Positions 55,635-64,000 of a DNA stretch of 64,000 nucleotides are shown piece after piece (positions within the stretch are counted from its first letter, which is position 1; the number at the start of each line of letters is the position of its first letter). Origin of the DNA: Altimarinus sp964500515. GTDB taxonomy: Bacteria > Patescibacteriota > Gracilibacteria > BD1-5 > UBA6164. The stretch covers positions 20,304-84,303 of the forward strand of contig CAZCNE010000004.1 in assembly GCA_964500515.1 (NCBI GenBank). Reading direction: 5' to 3'. The position numbers and the translations under genes were made by a program. Under the pieces are notes generated by a model. It was given only the letters and a program-made list of their open reading frames with translations. It searched no databases and was not told the DNA's origin.

Positions 55635-56012
55635 ATGATATCTAAGATTTATAGATTAAAAGAAAAAGATGTAAAAAAGGTTTTAAAACTATGAAAACCT
55701 TTTTTTTCTTATTGTATTGTGTTAAATTATATAAAAAATAATTTTTGATATAATAGATATGCAATTATAATTTCTTGAAAAAGTGTTTCTTGAAGTGTAG
55801 AAAGAAATTTTTTTAGAAGAAGATTTTATAAATTAATTATAGATTTCCAAAAAATATCTAATAACACTTGAAAAAGCACAAATCAAAAAATATGATATGA
55901 TTTAGTTTTTTTGATAAAAAAACAAACTAAACTTGAAAAAAATAATTTTGAGAGTATAAAAAGTTTCGATAATAATATAAATTTTTTGATAAAAAACATA
56001 AATAGATTTTAG
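55635..56012 (+). CDS. rnpA: Ribonuclease P protein component
   Basis: 125 residues; binds the RNase P RNA for tRNA 5'-end maturation. YAIIISGKSVSGSVERNFFRRRFYKLIIDFQ holds the RNR-type motif (VERNFFRRR). N-terminal IYRLKEKDVKKVLKLGKPFFS. It follows rpmH by 17 bases and precedes yidC. Short and low-complexity, as usual in this genome. Confidence 0.88.
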
Positions 56013-56044
56013 AATATATATAATTTAGTAACTAATATTTAAAA

Positions 56045-57211
56045 ATGAAAGATAAAATATTAAATTTTTTAATTGTTTTTTTACTTAGTTTTTTTGTTGT
56101 AAATTTATTTTTTTGACAAAAACAAAACAAAATTGGTGAGTGAACTTTGGTTTTTAAAATGGAAAAAAAATCATATTCAATCCCTGCTTCACCTATTTTA
56201 GTTATTACAAACAATACTCAAAATACAGTAAAAATTAACTCTTGTGAAGATATCAATATAAATTTTTCTTGAGAGAAACTAATTCTTGATAAAAAATTTT
56301 GTCAAGATATTTCTATCAATCCTAAAGAAATAAAAAAAATACAATACAATAAATATTATACAAATTTTTTAAAAACATGAACTTATAATTTTATAATAAA
56401 ATTTGATGAAAAAGAATATGTAACACAAACTGAAATAAAAAATAAATGAATTATAAGCAAACTTTTTGTTTGAATTTTTTACGCACCTTTGTATAACTTA
56501 ACAATTTTTTTCATAGAAATATACAATAACTCTTTATGATGGGCAATAATTTCTATAACAATTTTAATAAGACTTTTGCTTTTATATCCGCAGCATAAAA
56601 TGATGCTTTCTCAAAAAAAGATGAGCAGTATTCAACCAAAAATAAAAGAACTTCAAGAAAAATATAAATGAAATTCACAAATGTTGTGAGTAGAAATGAT
56701 GAATTTATATAAAAAAGAAAAAGTTAACCCTTTTTGATCATGTTGACTTTTGCTTATTCAAATGCCAATACTTCTTGTAATTTATAATATTTTTATCAAT
56801 ATAAAAGATAATTCAAGCCTGTATTATATCTATAGTTTCGTGAAAAAATATGATTTAGATAATATTTGAAGCAATTTCTTTTGAATTGATTTACTTTGAA
56901 CTTGATGAATTACTTGAATAGTTTTATGAATTTCTATTTGACTTTTACAATTCCTTCAAGTTAAGTTGTCTCTAGCAAACAATCCTGTTCCTCAAAAAAC
57001 AACAATTCTTGAAAAGAAAAAAGATTCTTCAAGTTATAGTAATTTTATGCCTGATCCAAACATAATGAATAAATTTATGCTTTATTGATTGCCTGCAATG
57101 GTTTGAGTTTTTACATATTCATTAATCGCTTGAGTATGAGTTTATTGGTGAATTACTACTATTTTTTCAATATTTCAACAATTAATAGTTAATAAAAATA
57201 TAAAAAAGTAA
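56045..57211 (+). CDS. yidC: Membrane protein insertase YidC
   Basis: 388 residues. N-terminal helix LNFLIVFLLSFFVVNLFFG, a short outer domain, then the five-helix core: WAIISITILIRLLLLYPQHKMMLSQKKMSSIQPKIKELQEKYKGN (with the conserved Arg of the groove), NPFGSCGLLLIQMPILLVIYNIF, GITGIVLGISIGLLQFL and AMVGVFTYSLIAGVGVYWGITTIFSIFQQLIV. It inserts proteins such as the pilin-like and GT-C membrane proteins of this window. Confidence 0.94.
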
Positions 57212-57242
57212 AGTAATTTTTTTAAAAAAAACCATTTAATTT

Positions 57243-57270
57243 TTGACTATAAACTTATTTAGTATAAAAT
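57243..57270 (+). promoter_or_regulatory. Promoter upstream of the LPXTG protein
   Basis: -35 TTGACT (57243-57248), 16-base spacer, -10 TAAAAT (57265-57270), 35 bases before the start. Confidence 0.5.
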
Positions 57271-57305
57271 ATTAACGTATTATTTATCATTAATTTATAT
57301 ACCAT

Positions 57306-57992
57306 ATGAGAAAAAATAAACTATTATTAATTACTTTGATAACATTGTTGTCACTTCAAACAACATTTGCTTCTTATCCTGAAATTGATTGTTCTACGGA
57401 TCCTGTTTTTTCTGAAAATAAATGTAATCAGTGTTTTGATGGATGAGATAAAGCGGAGTGAGCAAACATTGGTTTATTGACTGATGTCTACAAAAACCCA
57501 ACAGCAAATCCTAAATTAATTTACAAAAATGAACAAAGTTTTCCTAAAATGATAAATCTATGATGAGATAAATCTTCTTGGTCTCAAATACCTTGAAGTG
57601 ATGGTTTTTGGGAATATACTTCAGATTTTGAAAGTTTATATTCTTCTTGACAACAAGCTCATGTAATAAATCCTTGAAAAGAAGTTATCCGGGTAAAATC
57701 AAAAGATTGATTTGCTTATAAATTAGATAAAAATTCTGTTGATAAATGATGAAAACTTGGACTTTTAATTTATCCAGTTGTTTCTCATGATTTAGTTAAT
57801 GATGAAGTTTCTATCGATTCTTTTGAACATAGAGAATGTGTACTTTTCAAATCTTGAACTCCTGCAGCTAAAACTATAGAAGAACAACCTATTAAACAAT
57901 TACCTCAAACAGGTCCTGCAAGTATTTTACTTTTAGCTTTAGCTCTTATTATAGCTTTATGACTATTTTGATTAAAAAATAAAAAAGTTTAA
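57306..57992 (+). CDS. LPXTG-type cell-surface protein
   Basis: 228 residues. Signal peptide MRKNKLLLITLITLLSLQTTFA, a Cys-bearing outer part (CSTDPVFSENKCNQCFDG) and a C-terminal sorting signal LPQTG near residue 199 followed by a membrane helix (ASILLLALALIIALGLFGL) and KNKK. Sortase would cut after Thr and link it to the cell surface. No sortase is in the window. Followed by a strong terminator. Confidence 0.85.
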
Positions 57993-58006
57993 GTTTTAAT
58001 TCAAAT

Positions 58007-58039
58007 AAAAAAAGTGGAACTTTTGTTTCACTTTTTTTA
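58007..58039 (+). terminator. Terminator after the LPXTG gene
   Basis: AAAAAAAGTGGAAC paired with GTTTCACTTTTTTT (one G-U pair), 4-base loop, T tail. Confidence 0.8.
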
Positions 58040-58078
58040 TTTAAGTTATAATAAGAAAAATAATAAACTTATCACAAA

Positions 58079-58927
58079 ATGAAGGAAACTATTATAAAAT
58101 ATAACATAAAAGCTAAAAAATCTTTAGGTCAAAATTTCTTAATAAATGAAAATATTTTAGATAAAATTGTTAATTCTATCATTATATCCTGAGAAAATGT
58201 TATTGAAATTTGAGCATGATTTTGAGTATTGACAGAAAAAATTATATCAAAAAACCCTAAATCTTTGAGTATAGTTGAAATAGATAAAAATATGATAAAT
58301 ATAATTAAGCAAAGAATAGATAATAATGAAATTAATATAAATCAAATTAATAATTTCAAAATTTACAATGAAGATATTTTAAAGCATGAAACAAATTATA
58401 AAAATAATGATTATATAATTATAGCAAATATTCCATATTATATTACTTCCCCTATTTTATTTAAATTTTTATATCAAAGTAAAAATAAACCAAAAAAAAT
58501 GCTTATCATGATGCAAAGTGATGTTGCTGAAAAAATAATAAAATGACAAGATAACAAATTTTTTAAATCGTCTGTTTTGTCACTTTATATTTGAAAAAAA
58601 TCATTTGTAAAAAAAATAGTTTTTGTAGAAAAAAATAATTTTTATCCTTCACCAAAAGTTGATTCAGAAATATTATTATTTGAATTATTTGATAAATATA
58701 AGGAAGTAAATGATAAAGAGTTTATAAATTTTATAAAAATTTGATTTTCTAATCCTAGAAAAAAATTGATAAATAATCTTGAAAAATGATGAATAAAAAA
58801 AGAAGCTCTTGCAAATGTATTTAATATTTTAAAGATTAATCTAAATATAAGATGAGAAGATTTAAATTTAGATTCTTGGATAAATTTGTATTTACAATTA
58901 AAAAAAATGAAAGAGATTAGATTTTAA
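58079..58927 (+). CDS. ksgA: 16S rRNA (adenine-N6,N6)-dimethyltransferase
   Basis: Dimethylates two adenines of the 16S 3'-end loop. 282 residues. AKKSLGQNFLINENILDKIV, SAM site VIEIGAGFGVLTEKI, LSIVEIDKNMI, catalytic motif IIANIPYYITSPILFKFL (NIPY) and VFVEKNNFYPSPKVDSEILLFEL. Ends in a strong terminator that overlaps its last codons. Confidence 0.96.
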
Positions 58928-58943
58928 TCTCTTTCATTTTTTT
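58902..58943 (+). terminator. Terminator after ksgA, probably bidirectional
   Basis: AAATGAAAGAGATTA/TAATCTCTTTCATTT, 15 bases of stem around a 5-base loop, A run before and T run after. It serves ksgA and the converging secreted-protein gene. Confidence 0.9.
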
Positions 58944-58951
58944 AGCCAAGC

Positions 58952-61900
58952 TTATTTAGTAAATAATTTTGGTGGATTTGTTTGAATTCTTGAATCATAT
59001 TTTATAACAAATCATTCTTTAAATTCTCAAGAATCACTACATACCTGGTTATTATTTTTATCACATCATTTATTTCATCTTCTAATATAATTTAAATCAT
59101 AAACCATTGCTTTATCATATCAAGTATTTCAATATAATTTCATTCAACCTGGCAATAAATAATATCAATCTTTGTATATAGCTCATCAAATTGTGTTTCT
59201 TGTAAACAAGCTTCAATTCATAATTAATTGCTCTTGTAAATCAATAGTTCTTTGTGAAGAGTCAACTATATAAGGTTTTCAAGTATTATCAGCACTTATA
59301 AATCATCCATCTGCATATATTACAGCATTTATATTTCTAACACTTCATTTAACATATACATTTCATTTATTATTATAATCCTTATTTACATCATATTGAT
59401 CTTTCAAAACTATAATTCATAATTTTTTATTTGATGGATTCAAATTTGTTCCTTCTATTATTACATTACCATCAACCACAACTAATGTTTCATAATCTTG
59501 GTCTCAAGATATTGTTATATCTCATTTTATATATTTTACATCTGATAATTTAGTTCATGGGCTCATAGATGATACAAAGTTGTAAGCATTTTTTCTTATC
59601 AAAGATCTTTGTTCAGAACTTGATAAATCTGAAATATTTCTATTTTGTCATGTAAATTCATATTTACCATCTCATTGTAATCATCAAACTATTTTTATTC
59701 CCAAAAAACTATTTCAAACTATTTTTATGCTTGATTCATCTTCTGGTTCGTCATTTTCAGATAAATAATATCTAACATTTTTTCAATCTATAATATAGCC
59801 TATTATAGGTTTTTTCACTTGAATTCAAGGCTCTCTATTTAATGAAACAGCACTACTACTAGCGTTTATTCTTGTTTCAAAAATGTCTGGATTAGATAAA
59901 TTTTTTATAATATTTGTTTCTTGTAAGCTTATATTTTCTCATAATTCACTTACTTTACTTGCATCCATATCAATTTTTATATTGCTAACATTATTTGGAG
60001 TTTTTGATGTTATTCCATCAGCCAATAATTCATACTTACTTTTTGTTCATACGCTTATTGTACCATCTGTTACTCTCAATTTTCATAAATATGGCTTTCT
60101 AAAATAATATCATACATCTCAAATTGTAATAGGATTTCATCTATTTAATCAAGGAACAGTAAATTTTAACATATTATCACAAGAATTTAATGGAGCAATT
60201 GATCTAACTTCAGCAATTTCAAGAAAGACTTCATTACCTCAAGGAAGTAGTGTTTGCTTCAATATTCAACTATATGATAAAGCTTTTTCATTTGTCTGAT
60301 TTATTCTATCAGAAGATACATTAGATAAATCTTCGAAATCTTTTGCAATTCACAAATTTGCTATTTTAGTTCAATTTTCTAATGATCCAGACGATACATT
60401 TATCATAAATCATACTGTATTTATATCTCTATTATTAGCATATGCTTTTACTCATAAATTACAAGAATATCATCATCAATCAGGAATTGTAGTATCATCC
60501 GTTTTACAAGTATTTGGATCACACCATTCTGGAAATTCTCCATCAAGCTTATCACATTCTTCATTTTGTCAATTAGAATTTGGTCTTTGAATAATACCAT
60601 CTCAACATATTCATCAATCTCATATTTTACAAGAATCACTTGTTGTGTTATTTGTTGTTATTCAATTTGATATTTTTTCTCAAACATAACAGGTAGCTTT
60701 TTCACTATCTCAACAAGTAAACATAGCAATCTTTTTTCATCAATTATAATAAGGAACTTTTTCTTCATCTATATCTCAATCATTATCACAATCTATTCAA
60801 ATTTTATTTGCTAAAATATTTCAAATACACATATAGTTAGTACTGTTATTTATTTTTGAAATATAATTAATTGTTTCACATTTTAAATCTCTTTCATTTG
60901 TAATTATAACTTTAGATGTATCTTTTGAATGTAGATCTGTTCATGTTTCAACAGAAACTCAAGTAACTTTTGCTGTATTTACATAATCTGTAGTTTTTAA
61001 ATCCCCTTCACAAGTATATTCATAAACTTCTCATTTTTTTAATGTAATATTTGTTCTTTCACAATTACTAGCCTCTGAGTCTACTACACTTATATTTTTT
61101 ACATCTTCATTAAAATTATTTATAATTCTTATCTTAAATTTAGCTCTTTCTCAAGGTTTTATTATTTGAACGTCATTTCATATAAATAAATCTAAATCTA
61201 AATTTTCACTTCAAGTATTATTATCTGTTTTATAAACTTTTAGTCAAGGAAATTCTATCAAATTTCTTGTTGCTTTACATACACTTTCTGTATCTCAAGA
61301 TTTACAAGTCCAAGTAACGCTTTCTCATTTTCATGGAAAATTTGGAATTCATCATACTGGAGCACTTCAATCACTACAAAAAGTTCTTCATCACCAATCT
61401 TCATCATCGTATGAAAAATTATGTCAATCTGATGTTCAACATATTTTATCTCAACCTATTAATACCTTTGAACTATCACTTCAAGTTACAGTTTTATTTG
61501 TTGAATTTCATACTCAAGTTACATCAATCACGTTTGTATATGATCAAGATGTATTTAAATTTACACATTCATATTCATAATATTCATCTGGTTCAAGCAT
61601 ATCTTTTTTAAAATCAGTTTCTCATCAAATAGTAAATCATGAAAAATATCAAGGAGCTTTAATAACTCAAGACAACACTGATATTTCTCACGAACATGTA
61701 GCCGCTTTTTCATCACTTAATCTTATATTTTTTAAACTCTCGTTTCATATATTTGTTACTCTGATTTTAAATATAGCTCAACTTCAAATTTTTACTGTCT
61801 GAGTATCATTTCATACTTTTTGATCTAAATCATTTGGATTTGAATCAGTTTTTTCTATTTTTATTGATGGAACTATAGTTTCTAGTTTACAAGTTTTTTT

Positions 61901-62539
61901 ATTACATCAGTCAACCCATCAAGTTGATGTTTTTTCACATTCTTCTCAATTTTGAATTACTCAATCTCAACAAGTCGATCATGATAAAGTACATCCCGGT
62001 TTAGTTAATAATAAATCTTTTTCTTCAAGAGGTGCTGGACTTGATGCTGGACATCATTGTGATCAATCAGGAACAGGTTTGTGATGTTCTATATTATATG
62101 ATTTTTGTTTACATTTATAACTACATTCATCAATTGTTTCATAAATTTCACAATCTGTCCATTTTTGTTCCCATTCCACACAATATTTATTTTCAAGTCA
62201 AATATTTGCTAAATCCATATTGAAACATGAAATAATAAGTTTTCCATTTTCAACTCTAGCTAGTCAAATAAATTCTGAACTTCATTCTTCTTTTTTATTT
62301 CAATGCCAACCTCAATGTAATGCAATTGTATCATTTACGATTCTGCGAATTTTATTTATATCAAATTGTCCACTAGTTGTTATTTCAGTTTTTAAAGCAT
62401 CAATAACAATCTTTCAAAATCCTGCATGATTTGTATTTTCAGCTATATTCACAGCATTATAATTTGCTGCATTTGCTTGAAAAACTCCTAATACACTCAA
62501 GAAAAGCAAAAATTTGATTATTATTTTTATGGTTTTCAT
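58952..62539 (-). CDS. Large secreted Cys-rich surface protein with DUF11-like repeats
   Basis: 1195 residues. Signal peptide IIIKFLLFLSVLGVFQANA. Then a GDGVIQNGEECE motif (Cys-rich repeat, again as CGDGIIQ ... EECDKLDG), two DUF11-like beta-domains (NDTQTVKIGSGAIFKIRVTN and NDVQIIKPGERAKFKIRIIN), a GRTFCSDGSAPVGG...WTC segment and a C-terminal part with DYETLVVVDGNVIIEGTNLN. It ends in KYDSRIQTNPPKLFTK without an anchor or LPXTG. Presumably exposed on the surface or secreted. A paralog starts just upstream of the TPR gene (63939). Confidence 0.8.
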
Positions 62540-62567
62540 ATTTTTATATTAAAAAAATTAAATATTA

Positions 62568-63818
62568 TTAATTATTAACTAATTTTTTCACAAATTCTTT
62601 AAACTCTTCACTTTCATATATCTTTGAATATGCTCAATTATCAGAACTTATTTCAATGAAAAATGCTTCTGTGAAAGTTTGATCTAATCAATCTAGAAAT
62701 AAATCATTTAGATATTTTATACTTTGTTTAGAATCTCATTTTAAAGCATATGATCTAGAAATATCATATAATGCTAGTTTTTTTAAATGTTCTCTTTCTC
62801 TTGGCATTAAGATTATATCGTTATCTGCAATTTCTCTTTGTTTTGTGAAATTTGCTATAGCATTATCAAAGTCATCTTTTATATAATAATATATTCATAA
62901 AAGTTTATATCAATTAGCTAAATTTGGATATAAAGAAAGAGCTTTTTCAATTTGAGTTTTTGCATTATCCAAATCTTCTCATCATTTTTCTATATATGCA
63001 TTTCATAATGCTAAATAATTATAAGGATAGTCAGCATTTTCTTCAATTCATTTTTGTGCATAATCTATGGCTTGTTCTAGTCAATTTTCTTTTACCAAAT
63101 TTATTGTGCTTAAGTTTGAGTAAATCTCTGATCTTGTGAATTTATTTGTTTCTGTTTTTAATACTTCTAAAAGATATGATTCTGCTTTTTCAATATTTCA
63201 TTTTCTTAATTCATATCTTGCTCTATTTAACAAAACTCATTTAAATTCTGTTCACAATGCTTCTGATTGAATATAATAAGCATTTGCCTTTTCTAGTTCT
63301 CACATAAAATCATAAACGTGTCCTATTTGATTTAGAAGTAAAGCTTTCCAATAATTTGTTAAACCGTTTAATTCTAATCATTTATTATAATAAACTAAAG
63401 CTTCTTCATAATCTTTTACAATTTCTTTTGCATATCATTTATAATATAATGTTTCATGAGTTTCAGACATATTTTCAAGAAGATTAAGTGCTTTTTTGCT
63501 ATACTCATCCTCTTTATAATACGAATTTCATTGTCTTAGATAAGAAATTAATAAAAATTTCTTTTCATTATCATTTATATTTTCAATTCATTTATTTTCT
63601 AAATTATTGATAACTTCAATATAATTTCAATCATCGATATTTTTTATTGTTTTTTCGGTGATATAATCATTTCAAGAATTTAATGGAATATTTGAAGTAT
63701 CTTTTTTATTAAACACAAAAAATACAAATAAAAATAATAATAAAACAATTATTAATAAATATGATATTATGTAGATATTTTTATTATTTTCTGGCTTATT
63801 TATATTACCATTTTTCAT
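62568..63818 (-). CDS. TPR-repeat membrane protein
   Basis: 416 residues. A single N-terminal helix (IYIISYLLIIVLLLFLFVFFVF), then a tandem series of tetratricopeptide repeats: e.g. THETLYYKGYAKEIVKDYEEALVYYNKGL, LLNRARYELRKGNIEKAESYLLEVL, YPYNYLALGNAYIEKGGEDLDNAKTQIEKALSL and YKLLGIYYYIKDDFDNAIANFT. About eight repeats. TPR proteins scaffold others; its place between two paralogous secreted proteins suggests it helps in their export or anchoring. Confidence 0.85.
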
Positions 63819-63900
63819 AAATTTATATATTAAAAAATACTATTACATATAAATTATATTATATATTTTTTAAAAATGCAAAAAATTGACTGTATAATAA

Positions 63901-63931
63901 ATAAAAGTCTTCAAAAAATGAAGACTTTTAT
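63901..63931. terminator. Terminator between TPR gene and upstream paralog
   Basis: ATAAAAGTCTTC/GAAGACTTTTAT stem with a 7-base loop, followed on the minus strand by T-rich sequence. It ends the minus-strand paralog at 63939. Confidence 0.8.
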
Positions 63932-63938
63932 TTAATTA

Positions 63939-64000
63939 TTATTTAAAAAACAATTTTGGTGGGCTTGTTTGTATCCTTGAATCATATTTTATTATAAATC
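63939..64000 (-). CDS. Paralog of the 1195-residue secreted protein, C-terminal end only
   Basis: The last 20 residues visible are FIIKYDSRIQTSPPKLFFK, nearly identical to the end of the protein at 58952 (FVIKYDSRIQTNPPKLFTK). Two stops in tandem follow (TAATAA). The rest lies beyond the window. This shows at least two related large surface proteins in tandem with the TPR gene between. Confidence 0.8.
   Translation of the reverse strand, partial: FIIKYDSRIQTSPPKLFFK

Noticed and set aside
1..64000. tRNA genes, CRISPR arrays, transposases and defence systems
   Set aside because: Read for T-loop motifs, regularly spaced repeats and transposase signatures on both strands; none found apart from the toxin-antitoxin pair.

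Overview
The window comes from a very AT-rich bacterium that reads UGA as glycine (translation table 25). Almost every real gene is broken into short pieces under the standard code and becomes one intact family member when TGA is glycine. Examples are the UvrD P-loop GPGTGKT and the FtsZ loop GGGTGTG, where most of these invariant glycines are TGA; TAA and TAG are the only stops used. Together with the low GC, this points to Candidatus Absconditabacteria (SR1) or Gracilibacteria. The sequence alone does not decide between them. No tRNA, rRNA, CRISPR array, phage or transposase was recognised.

Layout. 1-10.9 kb: translation and housekeeping genes (pheT, a UvrD helicase-nuclease, a small HTH protein, trpS, gmk, trmD, gatA, rplS). 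11-15.5 kb: a two-strand cluster of five pilin-like genes, one with a fibrinogen-like C-terminal domain. 15.5-21.3 kb: ruvC, an archaeal-type sugar nucleotidyltransferase, an M23-like peptidase, ung, prs and a WecG/TagA-type glycosyltransferase. 21.4-22 kb: a further pilin. 22.1-27.7 kb: one long ribosomal block on the minus strand (infA-rpmJ-rpsM-rpsK-rpsD-rpoA-rplQ-rplM-rpsI-rpsL-rpsG-rpmA). 27.7-33 kb: two small VirB2-like membrane proteins, RNase J, a HExxH membrane protein and galE with a repeat-bearing leader. 33-37.2 kb: a 26-residue glycine-rich peptide, a YvcK-like protein, a flippase and a STAS-like/GHKL-ATPase pair.

37.2-48.6 kb is a surface-glycan locus on the minus strand. It holds two large membrane glycosyltransferase-like proteins (one carrying LysM), a nucleotidyltransferase, a fused double thymidylate-kinase-like protein, an FkbM methyltransferase with two homopolymer frameshifts, and four glycosyltransferases. 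With galE, the nucleotidyltransferase at 16.4 kb, the flippase and the WecG/TagA enzyme it could supply, build and export a cell-surface polymer.

48.7-51 kb carries an rRNA methyltransferase whose 3' end is duplicated around a RelE-type toxin-antitoxin pair. 51-59 kb: dnaJ, ftsE, then ftsA-ftsZ-rpmH-rnpA-yidC, an LPXTG surface protein and ksgA. 59-64 kb: a 1195-residue secreted Cys-rich protein, a TPR membrane protein and the end of a paralog of the secreted protein.

Two 100-N runs are not real missing sequence. Each is flanked by the same 55 bases on both sides, so the contigs overlap by 55 bases and should be joined; this restores rplS and a DPM1-like glycosyltransferase.
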